A DNA stretch of 64,000 bases from Agriotes lineatus (Eukaryota > Arthropoda > Insecta > Coleoptera > Elateridae). The stretch spans positions 1 through 64,000 of the forward strand of contig CALNHX010007476.1 of assembly GCA_940337035.1 (NCBI GenBank), written 5' to 3'. The first letter of the stretch is position 1; the number at the start of each line of letters is the position of its first letter. A model generated the notes under the pieces. That model saw only the letters and a list, made by a program, of their open reading frames with translations. It ran no database searches and was not told the DNA's origin. Below, piece by piece: positions 42,561-54,623 of the stretch. A program made the translations under genes and the position numbers.

Positions 42561-45500
42561 ACAAAATGGACTGCATTAAAGAATGCCTTGTCAGCTGAAT
42601 TTAAAGTGGCTATCAGAGGGGCAAAATTTCACTCAAGGATAATCGTTAATTCAGTATTTTATAGATGGTACACGAGGTAAAGGATAAGGTAATACTTTTT
42701 GGTCTCAATAACATTAAAAAGGTAAACTAAAGATATACGAAGATATTAGAACCAGAAGTGCTCTTCAATCTAATCAACAGACAAAGCTGAAAGCAGCAGC
42801 AGAACAAGAAGGCGTTGGACAGTGGCGAAAAGGTTTATCATTGCTTTAATTGAGTAATGAAAACTCATAAGTAGGTAAAAACAGTGCCGTTAAAGATACG
42901 CTTTACCAAAATGTTTTAAATGTGGAAATTTTGGCTACAAAAACCCTGAATGTATAGTGTGAAGAGCCAAGACGCCACCCATGGAAAGGTCAACGGCCCC
43001 AGTCACGAATATAATCAGTTTTTCTTTGAGAAACCATATGTATAAGAATATTATTGTTGGGAACATGGAATTCGAAGCACTCGTAGACACAGGTAGCTAA
43101 GTTAACCAAATAAGAGAAGCTGTATAAGACAAGATTCAACTACCGGATATGTGTAAACCGGAGCTGGTGCTCACAGGTTTTGGAAAAAACAGGGTAGTGA
43201 CGATTGGATTCTTTGCTATAGGTATAGTGATTGGCGATAACCATTTTCCTACAAGATTACATGTCGTACCTCAAGAATCAATGACCATGAATACTATAAT
43301 AAGACAGACACCTTTGAATCAAGCGAATCTAGTGATCAATAAGGAGGAAATTTTAATTAGCAGACGAGTAAACGACGTGTTCTTGCACATTTAACCAGTT
43401 AAAGACGAACTCGATATAGAAACGACAGTGACAGAAGATAACCAGCAACATGTAAGTAAATTAAAAATATGTACGTGACAAAAATAAGGAGACATCAATA
43501 GAAATGGAAATAACTAGGAAAGACGATGAACCGTTCCATAGCAGACCAAGAAAACTACCATTTTCAGAAAGAGAAATACTTGAGGGACAAATACAAGAAT
43601 GAATATCATACGGCATAATAGACTGCAGCTCAGAGCGGGCAAGTCCGGTGGTAATCATAAAGAAGAAGAAGGGCTCTGCAGTGTGTGATTTAAAAATTAA
43701 CCGAAAGGTAATTAAGAACCGCTACCCGCTGCCACTGATGGACGATCAGCTGGATAAATTGCAGAATGAAAAGTGGTTCATTACTATAGATTTAAAAAAT
43801 TGATTCTTTAATGTTAAAGTTGAAAATGAAAGTAAGAAATACACGGCATTAGTGACGAACTTGGGGCAGTATCAATTTCTTCGGATGCTGTTTGGGCACT
43901 GTAACTCCCCAGCGGTGTTTCAAAGATTTATAAATTCCGTGTTTTGAGAACTGATGAATAACGAAGTAGTTCTGAGTTATATGGACGATCTTATCATACC
44001 CTCTCAGACTGAAGAAGATGGAGTAAGAAAGCTAAAAAGGTTTTACAACCAGCCAAAGACTATGGCCTGAAAATAAACAAAAATAAATGCAATTTCTTTA
44101 AGACGAGTATTGAATGTTTAGGGTATTTGATTGAAAACGGAAAATTATTTCCATCCCCATACAAAACGTCAGCTGTCGTGAGGTTCCTAAACAGATGCAG
44201 ACTGTTCTAGGTCTAAGGCGATACTTTAGGAGGTTTATAAGTAACTAGGCTTGTATATCCCAACCGTTAACTGAGATGTTAAAAGCGAATAGAAATTTTT
44301 ATTTCAATGAACAAGAGAGACTGGCATTCCAAAATTTAAGAGAAGCACTTATTGGAGATGTTATGTTAGCTATTTATAGACAATACTTAGAAACCGAACT
44401 TCATACGGATGCCAGCGTGGAAGGCTACAGAGCAGTCTTACTACAAAAGTTGCCAGATGACAATCGATTACACCCCATACATTTCATGAGTAAGAAAGCA
44501 ACAGATGCCGAGAAGAAGTATAGTAGCTATGAGCTTGAAGTGCTAGCAATAGTACAAGCATTGAAGGAGTTTAGGGTATACTTACCGGGTGTCAAATTTA
44601 AAATTGTTACCGACTGCGCAGCGTTCCAAAAGACTGTATATAAAAGGGAGATACCACCACGAATTGCAAGATGGGCTCTTTTATTAGAAGAATATAACTA
44701 CACTATCGAGCACCGGAAAAGAGTTCGTATGAAACATGTGGATGCACTGAGTCGTAATGCGGTCATGAATATTACGATCGACGCTGTCTCCCCGTCCGCA
44801 TAATTTAGAGCCACATAAGAGAAAGATGAAACAATTAAGGCCATAAGAGAAGTGTTAAAAGACAAACCATATGAGGATTACTTCATTAAGATTGTTATAC
44901 TGTACAAGTTTGTCAACGACCATAAGCTAATAGTGGTACCAAAGTTGATGCAAGCCGAAATTATTAGAAGTGCACATGAGCAAGGGCATTTCGTTGCAAG
45001 AAAGACTGCAGGGTTAATAGAAATGGATTATTATATTCCTAACCTACAATCCAAGATATTGACGTATATTCAAGCGTGCGTACCATGTATTTTAGTGAAA
45101 AGGAAAGAAGGTCGAAAAGAAGGATTCTGCGACCGCTGCATAGAGAAGACCTTATCCTTAACATATATCATTTGGACCATCTTGGCCCAGGCGACAAGTA
45201 AGAATTATAAACACATTCTAGTAGTTATTAATGCGTTTACAAAATTTACTTGGTCATATCCTACCAAATCAACGACAACGAAAGAGGTAATAAGTAAGTT
45301 AGAATCACAAAAGAACGTATTCGGGAACCATGCGACTATCTTATCAGACAGAAGAAGTGCTTTCACTTCAGCTGAATTAGCTGAATTTGAGGACTATTGC
45401 AAAGAAGAAGGGATCCAACACCATACGGTTACAACTGGGTTGCCAAAGGCAAACGGCCAAGTCTAAAGAATTGATAGAATCATAATTCCAGTCAAATGGT

Positions 45501-45960
45501 ATAAACATATAAATGACTTACAACAAACATTGAACTCAACTTATCAGAGGAGTATAGCTACGATGCTATTGGAGCTGCTAATTGGCACCAAGATGAGGTT
45601 AAAGACAGATTTAATGCTAAAAACTTTAATGGAAGAAGCCAGGCAAGAGGACTTCCAAATGAACAGAGAAGAAGTGCGGAAAATCGCAAAGCTACAGATT
45701 AAAACAGTTTAAGAAGGTAATGAAAGACATTATAATTTGAGAAGACGTCACCTTACGTGCTACCGCGTGAACGACCGCGTCGCGATAAAAAGGATTCAAT
45801 TTGGAGTCGGTCAGAAGTTAAAGCCTAAATTTCTCGAGCCATACCGCGTAATAAAAAAGTGATCAAAGACGGTGTATTCGACGGCCCTAGTAAGACATGC
45901 ACCACTGCCGAATACATGAAACTGTGGTTCAAAATGGATGCTTCCTCCGGGCCGGATGAA
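42561..45960 (+). pseudogene. Gypsy-C gag-pol remnant
   Basis: Pieces in order: a gag knuckle KCFKCGNFGYKNPEC (near 42915), where Y replaces the usual H; protease FEALVDTGS (near 43070) followed by a stop; RT YPLPLMDDQLDKL and YMDDLIIPSQ (near 43978), with stops near 43802 and 43948; RNase H LHTDASVEGYRAVLLQK (in the open frame 44276-44803); an integrase finger (HEQGHF to CVPCIL, near 44970-45095); a core with the first Asp region shifted out of frame near 45165; and LSDRRSAFTS near 45340. The codon for the catalytic Glu after KANGQV is TAA (45464-45466). The copy cannot function. Ty3/gypsy family by domain order. Confidence 0.85.
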
Positions 45961-46017
45961 GATTAGGATGGCCTAGTGTGGGGTTGGCAATGCCGCGAGG
46001 ACTAAGTGTTGAACTAA

Positions 46018-46730
46018 ATATCTGTAAAAGGCTCTACCCAGAACTTCCCTCGTCGACATTGTGACAATAAATAAGTTTAAAAGTGAAATTAAGTTAGAAG
46101 TAAAAATATCTTTACGTTTCTAATAAATTAAATTAACTTTCAAATTAAAAAAAAAACGTTACGGGTGGTCGAATTCGAAAGGCAGGCCAACCGCGTCTGC
46201 CGCCCACAACGTTTTGTGAGATTTGTAAGGGTCTAGGAAATTTCCACCTGCGCCACCAGCACCGACCTCTCGAATTCCTGCATCGCAGCTATATTTAGTA
46301 ACGCGCTAATTTGTGCCTCATTGTTTTATCCTAAAACAGTTATTCTGTATTTATTGACTCCCATTGTTGGTAAGAATAAAGCCTGCAATATGTACAAATT
46401 ATTACTTGTATCTATTACTAAGTTGAATGAAAAATAAACCAATATTTATTTTTTTAAGCTGCTCACCCTGTATATATTTGTCTGAAATTTTCCAGGTTTC
46501 ATTCCAGGTATATATATAAAGTGTATGCAAAATATCGTCTTCCCCCGACAAATATTTTTTGAGTTATACCGCCAACAGACAGACAGACAGACAGACAGAC
46601 AGCCGGAATTGAGAAAACCTGTTTTTCGTCATCTAGGGACCCTGAAACGTGAAGATCTGAAGGAATCTCGGAAGGTGATTTTTTCGTGATTACAATACTT
46701 CCTTCGTCTTTCAGACGACGGAAGTAATAA
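46018..46730. mobile_element. Unclassified insertion within the Gypsy-C 3' LTR
   Basis: About 713 bp of unrelated sequence. It contains a CACCCTGTATAT motif near 46476 that resembles a mariner-type terminus, a (CAGA)n microsatellite (46572-46603) and a right end with short complementary blocks, TTCCTTCGTCTTTCAG and ACGACGGAAG. It may be composite. No transposase was seen. Confidence 0.45.
46572..46603. repeat. (CAGA)n microsatellite
   Basis: About seven perfect tetranucleotide repeats. Confidence 0.9.
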
Positions 46731-46912
46731 AAAGACAGTTGGTGCGTAAAGGCAGTGCAATAATGATATACAATAAGATCTACGCTAGGAGTAAAGACGT
46801 TGTTTTGTGAATATTGTTTTCTTTTGGTATTTGTAATTAAGTGTTCACTTAAGCCATTAAAGTTATTAAAGACTATTTGCTGAAGTGTGTGTTGTGTTCG
46901 TTTATCGCAATC

Positions 46913-47709
46913 GTATATAAATTTTTGTTTTTCATTCAACAAATCTCTTGTATTGGGCAATACTAAAGATTACCGATTAAATCATAACCAATTCTATTTT
47001 CTGTAGTATAAATTAATTATTATTTAACATTTTAACTGACATTACTAAACTGAATTGTTGCGGATACAATATCGTAGCACTATATAATCTTTTCCATTGC
47101 GTTTGAAGTTCAGTTTAATCAAGAAATGTGTGAATGGTTCTTTTTATAATGTCTTTTTCTAAAGGTTGTCCTTGTTTTCCACATTTTTTGCATTTCTTTC
47201 AACTAATTTCTTCAGTTTACGTTTCGACGTATGCTTTCGTCTTCTTTAAGACCATGTATTGTCACTAGATTACATATTTGAGTAAATTTTCTGAGACATG
47301 TTAATATTAAACTTACTTGCAGTTCTCCTAGTTTATTTTAAATCTTAAAAATTATATGTATAATAAGTGTGTAAAATATCAACAACTGCCATACAGTACA
47401 TTTTTATAATACAAACAAATTATTTAAGAATAGTTTTCAACGAAACGTAGAAATTATAATCCGCCCGAGATTCATCCCGGCACACTTTGCAAACATTCAG
47501 TTTTTCTATCGGAGCGAAGTAATAATACTACATAAAGTTAAACAAATAAATAATGCGGTTAGAAGGATAAGACTGCGATGGACTGTCTTTGAAAAGTGAA
47601 GCAAGTGCTCATGTCGAAAGTATGTCGGAGCCGAGAAACAAGTTTTTCATTAATATGCGTCAGAGATGTCGCCAACAACAGCAGTAATAAATAGAATAAG
47701 AGCTAAACA
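46913..47709. other. No gene seen
   Basis: AT-rich flank right of Gypsy-C with nothing recognisable. The part from about 47560 onward may be diverged RTE-like sequence. Confidence 0.35.
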
Positions 47710-48012
47710 GTGAGGTATGCAGAGGGCCATGTTGGGTATTACTCTGAAAAATGGAAAAAGAATGAGTAGATATGGCGACAGACAAGAGCAACTGATGTAA
47801 ACTTACGAATATCTAAACTGAAATATCAATTGGCAGGGCATATTATAAAAACGAAAAATGGAAAAAGCAACAAACAAGTGGAAACCATGATCGGAAAAAA
47901 CTATGAGACGGCTAAAATTAGATGGAAAAATAACATCGGACAAATGTCAGGGAAAATATGGATACGAGAAGCGGCAGACACAGAGACGTGGCTATATAGT
48001 TTCTCCAAATAG
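47710..48012 (+). pseudogene. RTE-like LINE 3' remnant
   Basis: Frames read QRAMLGITLKNGKRMSR and then, in another phase, ISKLKYQLAGHIIKTKNG and IRWKNNIG. These correspond to the C-terminal RAMLGISLRDHI...WSGHIARQEDE...RRWIDDI pattern of the RTE copy at 20.6-21.2 kb. Stops near 47795 and the frame change show a decayed copy; it stops at 48012. Confidence 0.7.
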
Positions 48013-48316
48013 TAGCGCTGATTGAACTGATTATATTCTGAATCTGCAAATATAAATATGCAGCAGAACGTTAAGTATTTGTTTAGCTCCACAAAAAGTT
48101 AAAATATAAATTAGGACTAAACTTAGGTTAGTGCCGGTTCTTCGATCTTACTAATATCATTATTTGTATTTGTAAGGGATAATACTCAAAGGCTAACATA
48201 ATTGAATATTATGTGTACAGGCGATGCAGTTTAAGCAAAATCTTAACTTCAAATTGATAAATTGGCTCATGTCGCCAATAGAATAACAGCTGAAATGATA
48301 ATTATATACTAACTGC
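48013..48316. other. No gene seen
   Basis: AT-rich spacer between the RTE remnant and LINE B. Confidence 0.35.
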
Positions 48317-48328
48317 TATAGATCTCCT

Positions 48329-48878
48329 TTTCTGTATACTTATCGCAACTTTTCCAATTTTAGTTACATGCATTTTTGTAATGATCTAAAATCTCTAGAT
48401 TGGAATAACATCTATGAAATTTCTGAAATTAATGAGAAGTTACAGTTTCTTAATGAGAACATCTTGCAGCTATTTAATAAGCATACCTGTTTAAAAACGG
48501 TGAAAATTACAAAACCCCGCACGCCTTGGTTGGCAGATAATCTTAAATTTATGATATCTCTTCGTGACAAAGCACTAAGAAAATTCAAACGCACAAAGAA
48601 CCGCGTGCACTGGGAGTATTATAAATTATTGCGAAATTATACTACGTTTGCAGTAAGACGAGAAAAAAAGCATACCTTGAACATCATAGTCGCAATAAGG
48701 GTTCTAGAACTATATGGAAGGAACTAAATAATATTGGAATATTCGGGGGTCGCAGAGCTACTGATATTCCTTTACATCTACAAGATGTAAATTTAATTAA
48801 TTCTACCTTTGTTGACATAAGTAACAATTCTGGTGATTGTAATTTAGACTTAGTAAATTATTAAATGAATAATCTTAT
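48329..48878 (+). pseudogene. LINE B endonuclease-RT linker region
   Basis: Encodes KPRTPWLADNLKFMISLRDK (near 48510), equivalent to KPRTPWVTDNMKRLMRLRDK in LINE A. A frame change near 48665 follows and coding continues (NNIGIFGGRRATDIP) to the BEL-2 junction. The endonuclease domain is lost by 5' truncation. Confidence 0.85.
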
Positions 48879-49235
48879 TGTTTGAGCACTAATCAGGATC
48901 GAAGGTACAATGTTTGTAGCCTTCTCAGTTTTTCGCTATCTGGAAAACCGCTGATCGCCAGCTCGCCTTGGAATTTGTGGACTGTATGATTGTAGGTTTC
49001 ACTGAATTATACACACGTTGAAAAGCTAAGGTAGTAATTTATTGCCATAAATTAACACGAACAGTTTAACATTTACAAAGAATTAGCTTTCGGAGTGCGG
49101 ACCGGTTTGCATGCTGCCACTTTGACAGATGAAACGTAAGTGTTTTTAGAATCGGAAGCCGGCCCGGCAGTCTACTGCGCACAGTATGAATTCAGAATGT
49201 AAGAGAGGCGGCAAAAGTTTATAAAGTCCTTAACA
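48879..49235 (-). repeat. BEL-2 3' LTR (357 bp)
   Basis: On plus it starts TGTTTGAGCACTAATCAGG and ends AGTCCTTAACA. The only difference from the other LTR is G at the position where 55392-55748 has A, within GTTGAAAARCTAAGG. A purine-rich stretch (AAGGCGGGCGG on minus) lies just inside. Confidence 0.95.
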
Positions 49236-49430
49236 TACCGCCCGCCTTGGAAAGGGTAACCTTTCAAATAAAACAGTACAGAGTTGACATGTAAAAGCTA
49301 GAGTAAAACATGCAACATGAACACACATATATACAAAGCATAATAGTACATGGATCTTAATCTAGTACAAGAAAACCCGAACAATGGGGAGCCAAAAGGC
49401 TTCACGAAAACTGCGCTGAACGCTAACGCA

Positions 49431-52400
49431 CTAGTTCACAACACTAGGTAGCGGGCACAATTTGGCGAAGGATCGCTTCACGATCCCTGACACAGTGTTC
49501 ACTGACGCCACACGCGTAACGCCGTCAAGGCCAGGGTGCAGCTCGGTGACCCGGCCTAACCTCCACTTCAGAGGGGGTAGATTGTCATCCTTGATGAGGA
49601 CCATGGAACCAGGCTGGAGGTCCGAAAGATGCGTGCGCCATTTGGTGCGCTGTTGGAGTTCCGAGATGTACTCTTTACTCCATCTCTTCCACACATTCTG
49701 GTGAAGTTGTTGTATTCTCTGGTATTTAGACAGCCGAGACTCGACTATCTCAGTTACGTTGGGATCAGGCAGTGACACCAACGGACGACCAATCAGGAAA
49801 TGAGCAGGAGTCAAGGGCTGAAGGTCGTTTGGATCAGAGGACAAAGGGGACAGGGGTCGGGAGTTTAAGGTCGCTTCCACCTGTGCTAACAAAGTGCTAA
49901 ATTCATCATAATTTAGACTAGCGTTACCTATAACGCGCCGTATGTGATGTTTGGAGGACTTAATTCCGACCTCCCACAATCCGCCAAAGTGGGGACTGTG
50001 CGCGGGTATAAAATGCCAAGCTACTCCGTCGTTCGCGACTGATTCGGAAATAGAAGGGTTTTGTTCCGCGAGAAAATTGCCTAATTCGATTAACTCGGAA
50101 TTAGCGCCTACAAAGTTAGTGCCGTTGTCTGAGTAGACATGGAGCGGTTTGCCTCGTCGAGCCACAAACCGGCGAAAAGCCATTAAGAAGGTTTCAGTAG
50201 AAAGATCAGCGACCAATTCAAGGTGCACTGCCTTTGTGACGAAACAAACGAATAGACAAAGGTAGGACTTTACTAGTTTAGAACCACGTCCCTTGCGATC
50301 CTTTATCATGAAAGGTCCACCATAATCAATACCAGTCGTATGAAATGGGGGCGATGATTGAGTACGAGAGGCTGGCAGATCTCCCATTATGGGTTCAGTT
50401 AACCTAGGAGAGAATCTAAAGCACCGTAAGCATTGATGAACCACTTGCTTGACGATATTTCTGCCAGAGGTGATCCAATATCGTTCTCTGAGATTAGCTA
50501 ACAGCATTTGAGGTCCGGCATGGAGAAGCCGAAGATGCTCATGCGATACTAGGAGTTTGGCGAATGGATGTTTGCCAGAAATCACTAGAGGAAACTTCTT
50601 GTCAAAGGGTAATTGAGAGTTGTGGAGCCTACCACCAACTCTTAGCAGTCCCTCGGAATCCAGAAAGGGATTCAGGGATATCAAAGCAGAAGATTGTTTC
50701 ACAGGCTTGCTCTGTGACAACAGTTTAAGTTCGTCAGGAAATGACTCGCGTTGGGAGAACCTGGCAAGCCTTACAATAGATGCTTGCAGTTCATCTGTCG
50801 AGAGGGGACCAGAAAGACGATCAGCCTTAGGGGCTCGCGCATTGTTATGAAAACGAAAGCAATAAGCTATAACTCGTTGTAAGCGAGCAAAGCTTGAATA
50901 CTGATTGAACGGAAATGGTTCAACAGAGGTTACAGGAAAACTCTGAACTTCTTTTTTGAATTCTGGAAGCTCAGCACGAACATGTTTGGAAGTAGGCCAA
51001 GAGGCCTCACCTTCGCTTAGCCAGGTGGGACCATGCCACCAAAGGCTCAATTCTTTCAAACCTAAAGGGATGATTCTCCTAGTGAGAAGATCAGCAGGAT
51101 TAGACGTTGTGGGAACATGCCGCCAAGTGGCATCAGAGGTGAGTTGCTGAACATCAGCAACTCTGTTGCACACAAAGGTCTTAAGAAGATTTGGACTGGT
51201 TTTCAACCATCCTAGCACTATTGTGGAATCTGTCCACAGACAGATTCTAGATATGGGCAAATCAAGTGCCTTTATGACTTGCACGGAAAGTTTGCTTAGA
51301 AGAACAGCTCCGCAGAGCTCGAGCTTCGGGATTGTCAAGGGCTTTAAAGGGGCTACCTTGGCCTTGGAACAGAGAAGGTGAACCTGTACTTTCCCTTCCT
51401 GATTCTTGGAACGTAGGTATATCGACGCACCGTAACTATTGTTAGAGGCGTCGCAGAAACCATGGAGCTCTATCTCGACCACGCTCCGACAGAGGACGTG
51501 ACGAGGAATTGCTAAGTCATTGAGCATGAGAAGCTCACTGCGATAGGTTAACCATTTTTCTTGTATGGCTTTAGGAACGGGTTCATCCCAATCCAGCTTT
51601 TCCATCCAAAGCTGTTGCAAAAGAACCTTGGCACCCATGGTGCATGGACTTAGAAGACCCAACGGGTCGAATATCTGCGATATTTCAGACAAGATGCTAC
51701 GCTTCGTAGCCTTACTACTTGTAGAATTTGAAATATTGAACATCAGATGATCGCTTTTAAAGGACCAAATCAAACCAAGGGTGTTTGTGTGCTCATGTGC
51801 ACTGAAATCAAGAACACCCGGATGCAAATCGGAATCTGGTATTCCATCGAGAACTTCTGGAGAGTTAGAAATCCACTTTCTAAGTTTGAAGCAGCCTGAC
51901 TCAAGAATCTGATCCAAGTTTGAGCAGAGAGTACGCGCTTTCTCAGGAGTGTCGGCACCTGTCAGAAGGTCGTCGACGTAGAAGTCCTCCTTTATGATTC
52001 GAGAGACTTCGGGATTTGAAGCCTCACATTCGATGCCCAATTGGGTTAAGCATCGAATAGCAAGAAAAGATGCTGAAGCGGTGCCATACGTAACCGTATT
52101 CAGGTCGTACGACCGAAGAGGCTCAGCTGAGGAGGGTCGCCACAAGATTCTCTGAAGGGGCCTATGGTTAGGATTCACCAGAACCTGGCGATACATCTTC
52201 TCGATATCAGCTGATATAGCGAATAAATGCTTGCGAAAGCGAACAAGAATTGAAAATAAGTCTTGCTGCAAGGTTGGGCCAACCATCTGAATGCTGTTCA
52301 GAGATTGCCCGGAAGTGGTTGCTTGAGAACCATTGAATACAACTCGGAGTTTAGTTGTCAGGCTTTCCTCTTTTAAGACTCCGTGGTGGGGTAGATAATA

Positions 52401-54581
52401 GGATATCTCGTTTGAATTAGGGTTTGAAACGGACATATGACCTAATTCAGAATATTCATTCATGAAATTCGAATAGCGATTGGACAAGTCAGGGTTCACT
52501 TGTAACCGCTTCTCTAATGATAAGAATCTTTTCTGAGCGATTTGCAATGAATCGCCCAGTACCTCTACAGGCTTCTTGAAAGGGATAGAGACAACGAATC
52601 GACCATTCGCTTCTCGTTGAGTATTTTGCACGAAATGTGCCTCACAGGCGTTCTCTTCATTTGTGCGGACCTTTTCCTCTGGGTAATGTTCGAGTTGCCA
52701 AAACCTAGCAATGGGGTCAGAAGCATCCTCGATCGTGCCAAGATTGCACTGTACAGGGTACGCAGAAGGGGGGCCTGTAGGGCCAGAAACAATCCAACCA
52801 AAACGAGTCTTTTGGAGGATGGGAAGATTTGGGCCTAGACCAATTTGTCCAATACAAAGGAGCTGCCAGAAAATGGGCGAACCAATCAGAATGTCGATGG
52901 TGCCCGGTTGGTCGTAGGACAGATCTGATAACTTGATGTTATCAGGAACCTTGAAGCTTTTTCGCTGGACGCGAAAACTTGGGGTAACACCCGTAATCTC
53001 ATCGAGAACAAGACAGGATAGGCCAATGCCGTATGAAGTGTGAGGGGCTTGCAGCTTGATATCACACCTAGCCTTGATTTGAGAAGTGGCTTTACTTAAG
53101 CCAGAAACAGTAACGTTGACTTCGCGAGTTGGAAGCTTCAACCTTTTACACAAATCTGAACGTATGAAGTTCGATTGGGAACCGGAATCCAGCAGGATTC
53201 GCACAACGTGAGGCGTACCATCATCAGCGATGAGTTTAGCGGTAGCCGTAGGTAAGAGTACCTGAAAAGCATTCGAACAGAATGCCGAAATCGATTGGTT
53301 TAGCTCAACAGGGGTTTCTGCCGACATCGCAGATCCTGGTTGACTAGAAGAAGCATTTTGAAATTTATCCTCATGAAGAAGTGTGTTGTGCCTTGATTTG
53401 CACTTTCTACACGTATATTTGGAGCTACAGAGGCTCGCAAGGTGACCCTGAGTTAGGCAATTAAAGCATACGCGGAGCTCTTTTGCCTTTGACTTTCTGT
53501 CAAGAACAGACAGCTTGACAAACTTATCGCATTTGTACAAGGAATGAGATCCTTTACAAAGTGGACACGAAGGGGTACCTGACACAAATGATTTCGAATG
53601 TACCTTGGAAGACTTTTCGGGTACAAGCTTGCTATCTTTTACTTCCAGAGTTTCTAGAAGATTCGCTGTATTTTGTAAGAATTCCTTGAACTCATCAAGA
53701 TTAGGCAGGTCAGAACTTGACCGGTTTCTAAGGACCTCCCATTCACGAAATGTAGTGGGGTCCAGTTTTTTAGAAACTACATAAATTATAACAAAATCAA
53801 GAAGCTCGCTTTCGGTAGCTAATGATTTGATTGCTGCAAAATGCTTGAATAACATATCGCTAATCGTACGTAATTTAGTTGCAGATTCCTTACTGCAAGA
53901 TTCAAGTTCAAAAATAGCCTTGAGGTGGTTATGAACCAGAATTTTTAGATCATTGTATCGATTGCACAATGCATCCCAAGCTAGAGTATAATTACCCGCA
54001 GTAAACTCTAAACTTTTTATAATTTGGCTTGCATCACCCTGTAAACTAGCCTTTAAGTAATGCAGCTTTTGAATATTAGTTAACGCTTGATTCTCATGAA
54101 TTAAACTAATAAAAATCTCACGAAACTCTAACCATTCTGAAACGTTCCCTGAATATTTGGGAATCGAAATGGCAGGAAGGCGTACAGCTTGATTATTGCA
54201 ATGTGAACTGCAATTTGAATGCGTTGATCTTACGCTACCAGCAGGCGATCCAGAACGATCTAATGCAACATCAGACTGTTTGTTGTATTCATTAATCAAA
54301 TATTCAGCTTGTGAAATTGCAAAATAATAAGAATCCTCAAATTCAACTTGTTGCTGCATTTCAGATTCTGTATCCTCACTGGTTTCTAAAATGTGTTCAT
54401 GAACCGCATAATATTCCGATAACAAGGTGGCTGTATCATTCAATCTTTTTTGCAATTGAATAATCTGAGCGCTAGATAAGAATTGATCTTCATCATGAAT
54501 TTTTTGCAAGGATTGCACGTGATTTGAGAAACGCGTAAGCTTTCCTTTAATAGAGCCACGTGCTCTTACAAGCGGATCCAT
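49431..54581 (-). CDS. BEL-2 gag-pol polyprotein, intact
   Basis: 1716 codons from the first ATG (54581); the frame extends seven codons further up from a TTG. Order: gag with RLPAISIPKYSGNVSEWLEF (near residue 135); zinc clusters CPLCKGSHSLYKC, CFNCLTQGHLASLC and CRKCKSRHNTLLH (339-403); aspartic protease VRILLDSGSQSNFI (DSG 465-467); RT ISADIEKMYRQVLVN and KEDFYVDDLLTGADT (YVDD 868-871); RNase H LHGFCDASNNSYGASIY and CLWTDSTIVLGWL; integrase finger CLRCFRF and catalytic residues in GIDYGG (D1419), YSDNGTNF (D1485) and GGLWEVGIKS (E1537); and a BEL-type C-terminal domain (LTPAHFLIGRPL). All expected catalytic residues are present. Gag and pol share one frame, as is usual in BEL/Pao elements. 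Confidence 0.97.
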   Translation of the reverse strand: MDPLVRARGSIKGKLTRFSNHVQSLQKIHDEDQFLSSAQIIQLQKRLNDTATLLSEYYAVHEHILETSEDTESEMQQQVEFEDSYYFAISQAEYLINEYNKQSDVALDRSGSPAGSVRSTHSNCSSHCNNQAVRLPAISIPKYSGNVSEWLEFREIFISLIHENQALTNIQKLHYLKASLQGDASQIIKSLEFTAGNYTLAWDALCNRYNDLKILVHNHLKAIFELESCSKESATKLRTISDMLFKHFAAIKSLATESELLDFVIIYVVSKKLDPTTFREWEVLRNRSSSDLPNLDEFKEFLQNTANLLETLEVKDSKLVPEKSSKVHSKSFVSGTPSCPLCKGSHSLYKCDKFVKLSVLDRKSKAKELRVCFNCLTQGHLASLCSSKYTCRKCKSRHNTLLHEDKFQNASSSQPGSAMSAETPVELNQSISAFCSNAFQVLLPTATAKLIADDGTPHVVRILLDSGSQSNFIRSDLCKRLKLPTREVNVTVSGLSKATSQIKARCDIKLQAPHTSYGIGLSCLVLDEITGVTPSFRVQRKSFKVPDNIKLSDLSYDQPGTIDILIGSPIFWQLLCIGQIGLGPNLPILQKTRFGWIVSGPTGPPSAYPVQCNLGTIEDASDPIARFWQLEHYPEEKVRTNEENACEAHFVQNTQREANGRFVVSIPFKKPVEVLGDSLQIAQKRFLSLEKRLQVNPDLSNRYSNFMNEYSELGHMSVSNPNSNEISYYLPHHGVLKEESLTTKLRVVFNGSQATTSGQSLNSIQMVGPTLQQDLFSILVRFRKHLFAISADIEKMYRQVLVNPNHRPLQRILWRPSSAEPLRSYDLNTVTYGTASASFLAIRCLTQLGIECEASNPEVSRIIKEDFYVDDLLTGADTPEKARTLCSNLDQILESGCFKLRKWISNSPEVLDGIPDSDLHPGVLDFSAHEHTNTLGLIWSFKSDHLMFNISNSTSSKATKRSILSEISQIFDPLGLLSPCTMGAKVLLQQLWMEKLDWDEPVPKAIQEKWLTYRSELLMLNDLAIPRHVLCRSVVEIELHGFCDASNNSYGASIYLRSKNQEGKVQVHLLCSKAKVAPLKPLTIPKLELCGAVLLSKLSVQVIKALDLPISRICLWTDSTIVLGWLKTSPNLLKTFVCNRVADVQQLTSDATWRHVPTTSNPADLLTRRIIPLGLKELSLWWHGPTWLSEGEASWPTSKHVRAELPEFKKEVQSFPVTSVEPFPFNQYSSFARLQRVIAYCFRFHNNARAPKADRLSGPLSTDELQASIVRLARFSQRESFPDELKLLSQSKPVKQSSALISLNPFLDSEGLLRVGGRLHNSQLPFDKKFPLVISGKHPFAKLLVSHEHLRLLHAGPQMLLANLRERYWITSGRNIVKQVVHQCLRCFRFSPRLTEPIMGDLPASRTQSSPPFHTTGIDYGGPFMIKDRKGRGSKLVKSYLCLFVCFVTKAVHLELVADLSTETFLMAFRRFVARRGKPLHVYSDNGTNFVGANSELIELGNFLAEQNPSISESVANDGVAWHFIPAHSPHFGGLWEVGIKSSKHHIRRVIGNASLNYDEFSTLLAQVEATLNSRPLSPLSSDPNDLQPLTPAHFLIGRPLVSLPDPNVTEIVESRLSKYQRIQQLHQNVWKRWSKEYISELQQRTKWRTHLSDLQPGSMVLIKDDNLPPLKWRLGRVTELHPGLDGVTRVASVNTVSGIVKRSFAKLCPLPSVVN

Positions 54582-54623
54582 AATTGTTGAAATTAAAAAC
54601 AATTTAACAGGTCGAACTAACTT

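Larger units (their letters stand above)
40039..46912 (+). mobile_element. Gypsy-C: decayed Ty3/gypsy retrotransposon
   Basis: Plus-strand element with LTRs of about 228 bp (40039-40266 and 45977-46912, the latter split by an insertion). Internal gag, protease, RT, RNase H and integrase remnants are riddled with stops. The leader region (40267-42560) is unusually long because it holds a foldback element and an unrelated pseudogene. A possible TATAA duplication flanks it but the right end is uncertain. Confidence 0.75.
45977..46912 (+). repeat. Gypsy-C 3' LTR, split by an insertion
   Basis: The first 41 bp (45977-46017) match the start of the 5' LTR and the remainder lies at 46731 to about 46912. 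The two halves are separated by about 713 bp of unrelated sequence, with TAA at both junctions as a possible 3-bp duplication. Confidence 0.65.

Noticed and set aside
47830..48012. A small host gene
   Set aside because: Its residues align with the C-terminal region of RTE-like LINEs and it is preceded by stops and a frame change.
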